Shown here piece after piece: positions 38,454-46,777 of a stretch of DNA of 64,000 nt. Position 1 is the stretch's first letter. Each line of letters opens with the position of its first letter. The position numbers and the translations under genes were made by a program. The notes beneath the pieces were generated by a model. It was not told the origin of the DNA and made no database searches. It saw nothing but the letters and a program-made list of their open reading frames with translations. The stretch comes from Nitratidesulfovibrio sp. SRB-5. Lineage in GTDB: Bacteria > Desulfobacterota > Desulfovibrionia > Desulfovibrionales > Desulfovibrionaceae. The DNA lies in the NCBI RefSeq assembly GCF_019931275.1, contig NZ_JAIOTY010000002.1, positions 1,012,131 through 1,076,130 on the forward strand, given 5' to 3'.

Positions 38454-38840
38454 TCAGTCTGCCAAGACGCTCCACAGGCGATACACCGCGACGTCCGCCG
38501 ACGTGGCGTCGCGGGCATCGCGGGCAAGGGCCTGGGCTTCGGCACGGGTTGCGGCCTCATCGTGGCGTGCAACGCCATCCCCGGGGTGCCAGCGGATCAG
38601 GAACGGCGGCGCGGGATAGGGACCACGCCCTTCGGACCACGCGGGGCGTTCCACGACGGCGGAGCCGCGGTGGCGTTGTGGCGGCGCGGGCTGCCTGTCG
38701 CTGGCGTGCGCGGGAAATTTCGTGCCGATGCCCGGGGGGACGAAGGTGGCGGCGTGGTGCGCCTGGCCCGGGGAGGCAGGGTCGGAAAGAACCGGGGGGA
38801 TGGGCGAGTGGGGTGCGCAAGGGGCGGGTGTGGCGTGCAT
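38454..38840 (-). CDS. Small unknown protein under the repressor-type operator
   Basis: Protein of 128 aa that I do not recognise. The N-terminal half is Pro/Ala-rich and low-complexity; the C-terminal half ([20 protein letters not shown]… to [12 protein letters not shown]) looks like a compact alpha/beta domain with normal codon use. GGAGG sits 6 bases before the ATG, so it is probably real. A GCACAAAATGTGC site lies 34-46 bases upstream of the start and matches the site in front of the CI-like repressor gene 1 kb away. This suggests shared control and a prophage-related origin. Confidence 0.65.
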   Translation of the reverse strand: MHATPAPCAPHSPIPPVLSDPASPGQAHHAATFVPPGIGTKFPAHASDRQPAPPQRHRGSAVVERPAWSEGRGPYPAPPFLIRWHPGDGVARHDEAATRAEAQALARDARDATSADVAVYRLWSVLAD

Positions 38841-39151
38841 GGTACCTCCGTGTTCCGATGTGGAAACAGGATTGCACAAAATGTGCGAAGGATCCAGCAG
38901 GGTGCGTGAGAGGGGATGGGGGATGGGGGAAATGGGGCGAAGCCAATGGGCGGCGAGGGACAAGGGAATGGCCGTGCCGGGCCGGGCGGTGCCGGGCCTG
39001 ACGGGGCCAAGACCGGAGCCGGATGAAGTCCGGCGCGGCTGGCGGCGAGGGGCACAAGGGACGCGCGGATCGCGCATGATCGGAACGGCGCGCGGATTGC
39101 GTGCGGTCGGGGCGGCAGCGCCGCAGCGGCCTGGCGAGACGCGGCGTCGGG
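38841..39151. other. Stretch between the small gene and the repressor gene
   Basis: Apart from operator 1 it is GC-rich with gccgtgccgggcc-type repeats. No other gene was recognised. Confidence 0.5.
38874..38886. promoter_or_regulatory. Candidate repressor operator 1
   Basis: GCACAAAATGTGC, a perfect 5-bp-arm palindrome with a 3-base spacer, is followed by GAA. The same GCACA-N3-TGTGCGAA pattern occurs at 39915-39930. It is in the promoter position of the small minus-strand gene. Confidence 0.65.
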
Positions 39152-39901
39152 CTACAGTTCCTTGCCCGCCCAGATGACCCGACCGATGACTTCCCATTGC
39201 AGGGCTTCGTCGCGGGGGTCGATCTCGATGTCCTGATAGGCGAACTCCGGGTTGTCCCCCCGAAAATGGTAGCGTCCCGGCGTGCGCGAAAACCGCTTGA
39301 TGTAGATTTCGTCCTGCACCCGCACCACGTAGATGCGGTCTTCCGCCAGCGCATGGTCGTGCTGGTTCACCAGCACCAGGTCGCCGTCATGCAGGGTGCG
39401 TTCCATGGAGCGGCCCATGACCTCCATGAGGCACAGGCCCGTGGTGGATCTTGCCCGGCCCAGGACCCAGTCCAGGCGGAAGGCGTGCTGTTCCTGCGGA
39501 TGGCCGCCGGTCTGCAACGAGCCGCCGCCCGCGCTGGGGCGTGCTTCCGCCCTGTCCACCAGTACGAATTCCTCGGCCAGACGCCGGACTTCTTCCGGCA
39601 CTTCCGGTTGCCCGGCGGACGCGCGGGGCGCCTCTCCGTAAGGGCGCAGCATGCGTTCGTGCAGGCCGCGCCGGTGCGGCTGAAGCCCGCCGACAGCTGG
39701 GATGTGGTCCAGGTGTTCGGTGAGCCGCGCGAGATTGGTGCGGCTGGGAAAGCGTTCGCCGTTCTTCCAGGCGTAGACGGTACGCTCGCTGACCCCCGCG
39801 ATTTCCGCAAGGCGCTTCACGCCGCCCACGCTGTGCAGCGCGTCGATGACGTATTCCCGAAGCTCGTCCCAGTCGGTACCCGTGGAATCATATTCGTTCA
39901 T
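39152..39901 (-). CDS. LexA/CI-type phage repressor (XRE HTH plus S24 peptidase)
   Basis: DNA-binding repressor (249 aa). An XRE helix-turn-helix (about 25-60: GGVKRLAEIAGVSERTVYAW) is joined by a 70-residue linker to a LexA-like serine self-protease. Ser165 in MEVMGRSMERTLHDGD and Lys202 in DEIYIKRFSR are 37 residues apart, as Ser119/Lys156 are in LexA. Activated RecA would thus be expected to trigger self-cleavage after DNA damage. The start MNEYD at 39901 has no Shine-Dalgarno; an in-frame GTG at 39937 would place the operator inside the gene. A GCACATTCTGTGC site lies 14-26 bases upstream of the start, implying autoregulation. Confidence 0.9.
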   Translation of the reverse strand: MNEYDSTGTDWDELREYVIDALHSVGGVKRLAEIAGVSERTVYAWKNGERFPSRTNLARLTEHLDHIPAVGGLQPHRRGLHERMLRPYGEAPRASAGQPEVPEEVRRLAEEFVLVDRAEARPSAGGGSLQTGGHPQEQHAFRLDWVLGRARSTTGLCLMEVMGRSMERTLHDGDLVLVNQHDHALAEDRIYVVRVQDEIYIKRFSRTPGRYHFRGDNPEFAYQDIEIDPRDEALQWEVIGRVIWAGKEL

Positions 39902-39914
39902 GCATGTGATGTTA

Positions 39915-39927
39915 GCACATTCTGTGC
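39915..39927. promoter_or_regulatory. Candidate repressor operator 2 (autoregulatory)
   Basis: GCACATTCTGTGC followed by GAA is the same palindrome type as at 38874-38886. It lies between the repressor start and the divergent promoter, where an autoregulated phage-type repressor would bind. Confidence 0.7.
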
Positions 39928-39966
39928 GAATGTCCACGAAAAATTGCCATCGGTGTACCGATACTC

Positions 39967-39995
39967 TTGACGTTTGTGTGCGAAGTGTGAAATAT
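39967..39995 (+). promoter_or_regulatory. Divergent promoter with operator half-sites
   Basis: TTGACG (39967-39972), 17 bp and AAATAT (39990-39995) could drive the rightward operon. The spacer contains TGTGCGAA (39977-39984), one half of the operator, and TGTGCGCAC follows at 39997-40005. Repressor binding would cover this promoter. Confidence 0.5.
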
Positions 39996-40194
39996 CTGTG
40001 CGCACGGAACGTCTCCTGTCTTGATGTTCTTGTGCGGCGGGCCGCATGGCCTGCCGGTCGGAGCGGGTGGTGATCGGGCCGGTTTGCGACGGAAACGACG
40101 AGACGGCGTTTTTATAGGATTGTCGATATGAAAGCGGTCCGAGCCGAAGGCTCCTTGTGGAGCGTCCGGCTTAGGCGCAGCGAGAGGGAAGGAA

Positions 40195-40503
40195 ATGCGC
40201 GCAATGTCACGCGGTACCAGATGTGCCGTATGCGGAAGCTCGTTCGGCTTGCAAGAGCTCGAGGGCGGGGCCGAGGTGGTGGCCGGCGTGGTGCTGTGCC
40301 CGTCCTGTGCCGAGGGGTGCAGCCTGCATGACCGGCGGCTGCCCATGATGTTCATAGAGGTTGACGAGCACCGCCGCCTGCTTGGCCTGTACCACGCAAG
40401 CCACGACGAGGCCCGCCACCCCACGCCTGAAACGGCGCGCATCCGGCTGCGCGCGCTGGAGGCGTGCAACCGCTTCTTTGAAGGAGGTGCGTCATGCCGA
40501 TAG
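40195..40503 (+). CDS. Small zinc-finger protein of the phage-like operon
   Basis: Protein of 102 aa with two CxxC pairs (CAVCGSSFG and CPSCAEGCS) that should bind one zinc ion, followed by a helical segment with TARIRLRALEACNRFFEGG. No named family recognised. GAGGGAAGGA stands just before the ATG. It is the first gene of the operon facing away from the repressor and overlaps the next gene by 10 bases, which indicates coupling. Early regulatory functions are typical for this position in temperate phages, but none can be assigned. Confidence 0.75.
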   Translation: MRAMSRGTRCAVCGSSFGLQELEGGAEVVAGVVLCPSCAEGCSLHDRRLPMMFIEVDEHRRLLGLYHASHDEARHPTPETARIRLRALEACNRFFEGGASCR

Positions 40504-40925
40504 TGACTTGCCTGCATTGCGGCACGCCGTTTTCCGTCAATCCCGCCCGGCTGCTGCACGGCAGGGGGCGGTATTGCAGCCGGTCCTGCCATGCGGCAGC
40601 GCGAACCCTGGAACGCCCCGAGCGTTGCCAGTTGTGCGGCGGCCCCATGCCGCCGGGGCGCGCCCATCGCCGCTACTGCTCGCGGGAATGCGTGGCGCTG
40701 GCCGCCGCCGGGCAGGCCAGGCCGCAGCCGCGCGACTGCGCGGTGTGCGGATGCAGGTTCACCCCTGCCACGCTGCGGGACAGGTTCTGCGGTCCCGGTT
40801 GCGAGGCGGCGGCACATGGCCTGGACCACGGGCTGTTCGAGGATCCGTGGGCCTCGGGTGACATCCCGCCGGATTGTTATGGCCGCGATCTGTTCCGCAT
40901 GCCGGACATGGTGCTTGGATTCTGA
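40494..40925 (+). CDS. Triple cysteine-cluster zinc-binding protein
   Basis: Protein of 143 aa with three successive zinc-finger-like units: CLHCGTPF…YCSRSCH, CQLCGGPMP…YCSRECV and CAVCGCRF…FCGPGC. Each has a CxxC and a CxxxC pair, suggesting three zinc sites in tandem. The regularity indicates internal triplication. A C-terminal acidic tail follows. It overlaps the upstream gene (…GGTGCGTCATGCCG). Nucleic-acid or protein binding is inferred; no enzyme motif is visible. Confidence 0.78.
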   Translation: MPIVTCLHCGTPFSVNPARLLHGRGRYCSRSCHAAARTLERPERCQLCGGPMPPGRAHRRYCSRECVALAAAGQARPQPRDCAVCGCRFTPATLRDRFCGPGCEAAAHGLDHGLFEDPWASGDIPPDCYGRDLFRMPDMVLGF

Positions 40926-41093
40926 GGCCCGCCGAAGGGCGAGCGGTCGTTACCGGCGAGGGGATCGTGCCGGTTGGCCGCCACACGGCGAGGACGCCGT
41001 CCGGCGCGCCCCGCGCCGGTACGGGATATGCCGATCCGCGTGCGCAACGCGATGCGGCTGGTGCGACGTGACCGTCGCAGAGGAGGATGCCGC

Positions 41094-41624
41094 ATGGCGG
41101 CTGTGAACAGAGTGATGCTGCTCGGGCGCGTGATGGCCGCGCCCCGGCCCGGAACCGGCACCCCCGGTGGTTGCGTGCTGTTTTCCGTCAGCACCGAAGG
41201 TGCCGGACAAGATGACGCGGGCCAGCGGCACCGGGTGCGCGTCACCGGTGACCAGGCAGCATGGTGCCTTGTGCGATTGCGGCGCGGCATGCTGGTGCAC
41301 GTGGAAGGTGAATTGCTGGCCTGCGCGCAGGAGGGGAAAGCCAGCGCCGTGGTGGCGGCGTGGCTGGTCCAGGCCGTGGAGGATGACCGGCGCTCCGGGC
41401 CACCCATGCATGCACCGATAAACCCCGTTGCGCTATCCGGCGCGATGCACGCCGCTCGCGCCGAAGTGCCCCGTTCGGGAGTGCGGTGCGCCAGGGCGGA
41501 GTTGTTCGGTCGGTGGGGAGATGAGCATGCCCGGGATGATGTCGGGGCGTGGCCGATGGCGTGGCGGCAGGCTCCGGAAACGGGCGAGGGCGTGCCGGGC
41601 AGCCCGCCGGGGCGCATGCACTGA
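41094..41624 (+). CDS. SSB-like OB-fold protein
   Basis: Protein of 176 aa. The first 100 residues match single-stranded DNA-binding protein: MAAVNRVMLLGRVMAAPR, CVLFSVST, HRVRVTG, LRRGMLVHVEGELLA. Most aromatic residues that stack on ssDNA in E. coli SSB are absent, and the C-terminal tail lacks the acidic DDDIPF tip, ending instead GSPPGRMH. It may therefore be a diverged phage SSB or another OB-fold protein. AGGAGG sits 7 bases before the ATG. It belongs to the operon divergent from the repressor. Confidence 0.72.
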   Translation: MAAVNRVMLLGRVMAAPRPGTGTPGGCVLFSVSTEGAGQDDAGQRHRVRVTGDQAAWCLVRLRRGMLVHVEGELLACAQEGKASAVVAAWLVQAVEDDRRSGPPMHAPINPVALSGAMHAARAEVPRSGVRCARAELFGRWGDEHARDDVGAWPMAWRQAPETGEGVPGSPPGRMH

Positions 41625-41721
41625 GGCCGCAGCGCATATGCGTGGAAGGTGCCCGCTGTCGGTCACCCGTGATGCAACGTCAGCCGTGGCGCACACGCCG
41701 CGAAACAGGGAGGAAGAACAC

Positions 41722-42204
41722 ATGCAGGGGGCGCAGCAGCCGCAGCAAGGGCTTGTGCACGGGCATGTTCCGGAGATGGCGCGGACGCCCCGCGGCGTCT
41801 GCGGGGGCGGTGAACCTCGGCCCATGGACATGCGCCAGGAGGATGCCCGGCCTTGGGGATGGCAGGCCGGTGCGCATCATGCGGCCATGGGGCGGGGCTT
41901 GGCCTGGGGGCGGGGGGACGGCCCGTGGTCCGTGCCTTTTGTACTGGTGGGGCTGGACGCCATTGGCCGTGCCGTGGGGGCAGGGCAGGGGGCGGTGAAG
42001 CGCTGGATTCGCGAGGACGGATTTCCCGCCCGCAGATGTTCGGACGGTACGTATCGGGCCGATCCCGAGGCGGTGCGGCGGTGGTTTTGGGGGGAAGGCG
42101 AAGCGGTCCCGCACGGAGTTCTGCCGTCCGGATATCCCGCCGGGTCGGCACCGGGCTGCGTTGCCCGTTGTGAAAGGGGAGGCGGGGTGGAGCGCGGACA
42201 CTAG
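41722..42204 (+). CDS. Small helix-turn-helix DNA-binding protein
   Basis: Protein of 160 aa. A Gly-rich N-terminal half is followed by an HTH/winged-helix-like module: FVLVGLDAIGRAVGAGQGAV, KRWIREDGFPARRCSDGTYR and ADPEAVRRWFWG. This resembles excisionase/MerR-type or Nu1-like DNA-binding modules of phages. The C-terminal tail is Gly-rich. GGAGG precedes the ATG by 9 bases. It is the last gene of the repressor-divergent group. Excisionase, antirepressor or terminase-small-subunit roles are all possible. Confidence 0.68.
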   Translation: MQGAQQPQQGLVHGHVPEMARTPRGVCGGGEPRPMDMRQEDARPWGWQAGAHHAAMGRGLAWGRGDGPWSVPFVLVGLDAIGRAVGAGQGAVKRWIREDGFPARRCSDGTYRADPEAVRRWFWGEGEAVPHGVLPSGYPAGSAPGCVARCERGGGVERGH

Positions 42205-42387
42205 GGGGTATTTCCAGATGGCCCCGCGTGCGTTGGCTGTGCCAGGCTTCAGCCGACATTTCAGCGGACTGCAAGAAGGGCGCATCCCCTTATGCCGGGC
42301 GTGGCTTGCTGGTCATCGAACAAAAAGCTGATCCGGAACTCCCCCTTGCCGGAAGCGGGGGCGTCCGCGCGCGAAATTCCGGAACAT

Positions 42388-42421
42388 GCGTGGCCGGGCG
42401 GCGGATGCCGTCCGGCCACGC
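42388..42421. terminator. Hairpin between convergent genes
   Basis: GCGTGGCCGG-G-CGGC pairs with GCCG-T-CCGGCCACGC around GGAT. It is convergent between the HTH gene and the DUF4136-like lipoprotein gene. Confidence 0.75.
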
Positions 42422-42447
42422 GGCATTGGGCGTGTACTTCAGGGGGG

Positions 42448-43542
42448 CTACTGGCCCTGGATGGTCACGTTGAATTCGTCGTCCACGGCCACCCTGACGT
42501 TGGCGGTGATGCCGATCCAGCGGGAGGCCGCCACGGTGAGCGCGGGCAGGGCCCCCTGGATGTCGCGTGAACTGCCGGTGCTGGTCACCACCACCTTCCA
42601 CAGTACGGGGCCAGTCAGTTCGGCGGGTGAGGGCAGGCCCTCCACCGTGCCGATGGGGGTGCCGTAGGGCGGTCTTGCATATTCGGGCACGTCCGGGCCA
42701 GCCATGTTCGGGCCAGACATGTTCGGGCCAGCCATGTTCGGGCCAGCCATGTTCGGGCCAGACATGTTCGGGCCGGGCCCGGCAGGGGCCGGGCCTGCGG
42801 ACTTTGCCGCGCGCTCGGCATCACTTGCGGGTTCCGCAGTGTTCCCCGGCGTCTTCCGGCCTGCGACGCCCTTCGTCGCCATCCCCTGTTCCGGCATTCC
42901 CGTCATCCCCGTCATCCCCTGATCTGGTTCCTCCTGCCCTGCCTGGGCCGAAGAGGGCGTTTCCGGGGCGGTGGCGCGACCGGCTCGCAGGTCACGCGCC
43001 TCTATGGACAGAGTGCGGGTATGCACCACCGTCATGGGCGGCGGGTAGCCGTAGCCGGTGCCGAACCCGCGATAGCCGCCGTAGCCCCAGCCGCCGTAGC
43101 GGCTGCCGTAGGCCCCGCCGTACCACGGCCACGAGCCGTAGCCGATGCCGATGCCCACGGACGGGCGCGAGGAGTACGACGTGTCCGGCACCTCGTGCGG
43201 GCCGTCCACCTTCCATTCCACCACCACGGCCATGTCCGCAGTCTCGGGGCTGGGGGCCTCGCGGTAGCCGTGCCCGGTGAGCACGGCACGCAGCCGCTGG
43301 GTGGACTGGCGGAACATGTCGGCGTTGATGGCGTTCAGCGTGGACAGCGCGGTGCCGGGTACCAGCACGTAGCTCTGACCGGCCTTGCGGAAGCCGGGAG
43401 CCGACACGGCCTGCACGTCGGCCTTCATGCGCGGAGCGCACCCCGTGAGCAGCAGAACGCCCAGAAAGAGCAGGCAGGCCAGCAGGCTGGTCAGCAGGCG
43501 CGGGATGCCGGGGGGGGGTGAACAGGCGATGCGGGCAGTCAT
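42448..43542 (-). CDS. DUF4136-like lipoprotein
   Basis: Exported lipoprotein (364 aa; lipobox LLTGC). The first mature part (SAPGFRKAGQSYVLVPG, DMFRQSTQRLRAVLTGHGY, ADMAVVVEWKVDGP) and the last (VLWKVVVTSTGSSRDIQGAL, IGITANVRVAVDDEF) fit the DUF4136 fold. Between them lie a Gly/Tyr-rich segment and a low-complexity linker with five GPNMA/S units from a 15-bp DNA repeat. The DUF4136 halves are thus split by about 190 disordered residues. AAAGGA precedes the ATG. Function unknown; an outer-membrane or envelope-stress role is common for the family. Confidence 0.82.
   Translation of the reverse strand: MTARIACSPPPGIPRLLTSLLACLLFLGVLLLTGCAPRMKADVQAVSAPGFRKAGQSYVLVPGTALSTLNAINADMFRQSTQRLRAVLTGHGYREAPSPETADMAVVVEWKVDGPHEVPDTSYSSRPSVGIGIGYGSWPWYGGAYGSRYGGWGYGGYRGFGTGYGYPPPMTVVHTRTLSIEARDLRAGRATAPETPSSAQAGQEEPDQGMTGMTGMPEQGMATKGVAGRKTPGNTAEPASDAERAAKSAGPAPAGPGPNMSGPNMAGPNMAGPNMSGPNMAGPDVPEYARPPYGTPIGTVEGLPSPAELTGPVLWKVVVTSTGSSRDIQGALPALTVAASRWIGITANVRVAVDDEFNVTIQGQ
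42697..42771. repeat. 15-bp in-frame tandem repeat
   Basis: Five copies of gccagccatgttcgg (two with a c-to-a change) code for GPNMA/GPNMS units in the DUF4136-like lipoprotein. Confidence 0.95.
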
Positions 43543-44158
43543 GGGATGTCCTTTGCCACGCGGCAGGTGGTGTCCGTTGCGTGCGGGCGGCAGGCCGCCG
43601 TCATGGGTTTTCGGCCCGGATGGTTCTGCGTGGTCCCGCGCAGCCCTCATGCCCCTCATGCGCCGTGTGGGCTGGATGAGCCGACTGAGCCGGGGGGCTC
43701 CGGGATGGTTCGGGCGAATCCGGGCCGGGGATTCAATGAGCCACGAACTGGGCGGCGGTCAAGCGGACCGTGTCTTTCAGAATATGTGCATGCGAAGGGT
43801 GGCTGTCCATGGCGTGCCGCTGGCAGGTGTGGGAAGGGACGGGTACTGGCACGGAGCGGCATGGCGGGGCGCCTCGCTCTTGCCTCGGGCCGCAGGCTGA
43901 GGGAGGGATGGAGGAACTGCGGACCGGCGCGCGCTCGGACACGGGATCGAAGCGGATGTGCGCGGCATGCGGCCTGCCACGCATTGCCCGTCGTGTTCCG
44001 GCCCTGTCATATCCATGCCGTCCCTGTCATATCCATGTCCGGCCATACCTGGGCCATGTCCGGCCATACCTGGGCCATGTCCGGCCTGGGCCATGCCTGG
44101 GCCATCCCCTGACCGCGTCAGGCCCGGACCCGTATCGGCAGTGCCCGTGCAACCGGTA
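43543..44158. other. Gene-free stretch with 21-bp tandem repeats
   Basis: Contains two and a half copies of atgtccggccatacctgggcc (44035-44105), preceded by two copies of ctgtcatatccatg (about 44004 and 44024). No credible gene was found despite open frames, because they encode translated repeats. It lies between the stop of the kinase pair and the lipoprotein start. Confidence 0.7.
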
Positions 44159-46777
44159 CTAGCGCTGCCGCAGGGGCAGGGTGAACGTGAAATGCGCCCC
44201 CTTGCCCGGTTCGGAATGCAGGGCAAAGCTGCCGCCGTGATTGTGGGTGATCAGGAAGTACGACACCGACAGGCCCAGGCCGGTGCCTTCGCCGGGGGGC
44301 TTGGTGGTGTAGAAGGGATCGAAGACCCGGGCGCGCACCTCGGGTGTCATGCCCGGCCCGTTGTCGCTGACGGTCACCGCCACGAGGTCGTGGTGGCGCT
44401 CGGTACGGATGGTCAGGGTAGGCGGCGCGCCATCGGGTGGCGGCCCGGCGGCCAGGGCCTGCGCGGCGTTCTTGAACAGGTTGAGAAGCACCTGTTCCAC
44501 CTCTGTGGCCAGGCAGGGCACCTGCGGCAGCATGGGGGAATAGTGGCGCACGACGCGCAGTGTGCGGAAGTCGTAGAGCTTCTTCAGGTCGTAATCGTTG
44601 GCGGCCAGTTCGAGGGTGTTTTCGATGAGCCGGTGCAGGTCCTGCGGCATGAACTCGCCGTCGGTACGGCGGCTGAAGTCGAGCATGTTGGCCACGATGT
44701 GCGCAGCCCGTGCGCCCGAAGCGGCGATGTCGTCGAGCATGCGCAGTATCTCGCGCCGTTCCAGATACCCGCGCACCTGTTCCATGGTCAGCCCGGCTTC
44801 GCGGGCGGCGGTGTCGTTGACGGGCCGCCCCGTCTCCACCCGGCGGCGCATGTTCTGCACCGCCTGCAGGATGCCGCCGAGGGGGTTGTTGATCTCGTGC
44901 GCCATGCCCGCCGCAAGGCCGCCCACGGTCAGCATCTTTTCCGTCTGGATCATCATTTCGCGGATGCGCTCGCGCTCTGTCACGTCGTCCACGCGGATGA
45001 CGGCACCCTGCGTGCCGTTGGCCACCAGGGGAAAGACCGTCACGTCCTCGTAGCGCACCATGTCGCCATCGGGGCGCAGCAGGCGCTGCCCGTCACGCAC
45101 CTGGCCGTCCTTCAGCGCCTCGAACACCAGCGGCGTCAGCTTTTCCAGTTGGGGGAACACCTCGCCCAGGGGGCGGCCCACGGCTTCGTGGGGTTCCTGG
45201 CCGGTGGCGTCCGCCGCGCGGCGGTTCCAGTGGGTGACCAGCCCTTCGGGTGACACTCCGACGATGGCCGAGGGCATGGAATCAAGGGTATTGGCCAGCA
45301 GGTTGCGCAACTGCCGCAGTTGCCGTTCGGAGGCGGCCCTGCGGCGCATCATGTAGGCAAGTACGGCAATGGTGGATGCCAGGGAGACCACGAACAGGAT
45401 CAGCACGTTGATCTGGGGACGGTACGTTCGGTAGAGCGAGAACGGATGGTCGATCACGGCGCTGCCCGACGGCAGGCGGCCTTCGGCGATACCCCACCGT
45501 TCCAGCGCGGGGGCGCGGTACACGTAGCGGTTCACCCCTTCATTCTGGACGGGAATGTCTTCGGCGCGCGTGCCGGAAATGACCCGCAGGGCCATGCGGC
45601 TCAATGCTTCGGCCTGCAAGGCCGCCCCGGATACCTTGCCGCCCACCACGGCGCCGTTCAGGTTGAGGTCCACAAGGCAGTGCACGGGTACCCGTGCGGC
45701 GGCGGAGATGCGCGCCCCCAGATCCTCGAAAGTGGTGGCGTAGCCAACGCTGTCGACAAAATACACGCCCAGCAGCACTGCGGCGTCCGGTGGCAGGGTG
45801 GCCAGCCGGGACAGCAGGTCGTCGAAGGGCAGGGGCGGAAATTCGTGCACCTGCACGCCGCCGGGCAGATGCGCGAGTTGCCCCCGTACGTCGCGGGCCA
45901 CGGCCTGTCCGGTTTCGGTGTGATCGTTGACGAGATATATCTGCCGGGTGCCGGGGTGCATATCCAGCATGGTCAGTGCTGTATCGCGGGCGGAAAAGGT
46001 GCTCAGCACGCCCGAAAGCCGGGGAATGCTGGCCGCCAGGCCGTCCTGGAAATGGTTCACCCCGCAGAACAGCACGGGCACCCCGGGGAACAGCGCGGCG
46101 TGGTGCGCCTCCAGAAAGTCGAGGGCGTCGTCGTCGCTGGTCAGGATCAGGGTTGGGGGCCGCCTGGCGTATTTCAGGGCCAGCAGGGCGGCAAAGGCGT
46201 CGAGGTATTCCGGGGTGTGCACGCGCTTGGAATCAAGGTTTTCCACGCGCAGGGCGATATGGTTGTCCACGGGGGCCAGCATGCGCTCCACCGTGTCGGT
46301 GAGTTCGCGCACCCGGCCCATGCCCTGTTCGTAGGAATGCAGCAGCAGCACCAGGTGGCGTCCGTCCTGCACCCCGCGTGCGGCGATGGCGTTGGCCAGG
46401 GTCTGGACCTTGGAATCGGCCACCGATTGGGCCACGGCCTCTGGCGTGGCGTTGGCGGTACCCGGTGCTTCTGTCGGCCCTCCCGCGGGTGCGCCTGGCC
46501 GGGGTATGGTTTGGGGGACGATTTGGGATACGATTTGGGGCACGGCCGGGGGCTGATGCGTTGCAGGTTCCGGGCCGGTGGCGTGGGAGGCGTGTGCCGT
46601 CATGAGCACGGTCAGGCAGGCGGTCAGGCAGACGGTCAGGCAGACGAACAGGAACACGGACAGGCAGCCGGACAGGTGGCCAGGCTGACGGCCAAGCTGG
46701 CGAGTTGACGAATGGACGGGGCGGCAGGTGGACATCGTCCGCAGCCATTCCCGGACACGGCGGGCGGTAGCGCTCAT
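44159..46777 (-). CDS. Histidine kinase with solute-binding-type sensor domain (copy 2)
   Basis: Membrane histidine kinase (872 aa). The N-terminal region resembles ABC-type substrate-binding proteins of the PF04392 type: VLLLHSYEQGMGRVRELTD, ILTSDDDALDFLEAHHAALF and PGVPVLFCGVNHFQ. It is followed by a TM helix (about 456-477), a PAS domain (about 492), HisKA (GGLAAGMAHEINNPLGG, His near 626) and HATPase (SDNGPGMTPEV, GTGLGLSVSYF). No receiver domain is attached and no response regulator is adjacent. Its ATG overlaps the stop of the upstream paralog (ATGA). Much of the N terminus is repeat-derived, so a start at 46735 is also possible. Confidence 0.9.
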   Translation of the reverse strand: MSATARRVREWLRTMSTCRPVHSSTRQLGRQPGHLSGCLSVFLFVCLTVCLTACLTVLMTAHASHATGPEPATHQPPAVPQIVSQIVPQTIPRPGAPAGGPTEAPGTANATPEAVAQSVADSKVQTLANAIAARGVQDGRHLVLLLHSYEQGMGRVRELTDTVERMLAPVDNHIALRVENLDSKRVHTPEYLDAFAALLALKYARRPPTLILTSDDDALDFLEAHHAALFPGVPVLFCGVNHFQDGLAASIPRLSGVLSTFSARDTALTMLDMHPGTRQIYLVNDHTETGQAVARDVRGQLAHLPGGVQVHEFPPLPFDDLLSRLATLPPDAAVLLGVYFVDSVGYATTFEDLGARISAAARVPVHCLVDLNLNGAVVGGKVSGAALQAEALSRMALRVISGTRAEDIPVQNEGVNRYVYRAPALERWGIAEGRLPSGSAVIDHPFSLYRTYRPQINVLILFVVSLASTIAVLAYMMRRRAASERQLRQLRNLLANTLDSMPSAIVGVSPEGLVTHWNRRAADATGQEPHEAVGRPLGEVFPQLEKLTPLVFEALKDGQVRDGQRLLRPDGDMVRYEDVTVFPLVANGTQGAVIRVDDVTERERIREMMIQTEKMLTVGGLAAGMAHEINNPLGGILQAVQNMRRRVETGRPVNDTAAREAGLTMEQVRGYLERREILRMLDDIAASGARAAHIVANMLDFSRRTDGEFMPQDLHRLIENTLELAANDYDLKKLYDFRTLRVVRHYSPMLPQVPCLATEVEQVLLNLFKNAAQALAAGPPPDGAPPTLTIRTERHHDLVAVTVSDNGPGMTPEVRARVFDPFYTTKPPGEGTGLGLSVSYFLITHNHGGSFALHSEPGKGAHFTFTLPLRQR

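Noticed and set aside
39902-40194. Insertion sequence or integrase remnant next to the repressor
   Set aside because: No transposase or recombinase motif is present in any frame; the region is promoter/operator DNA only.
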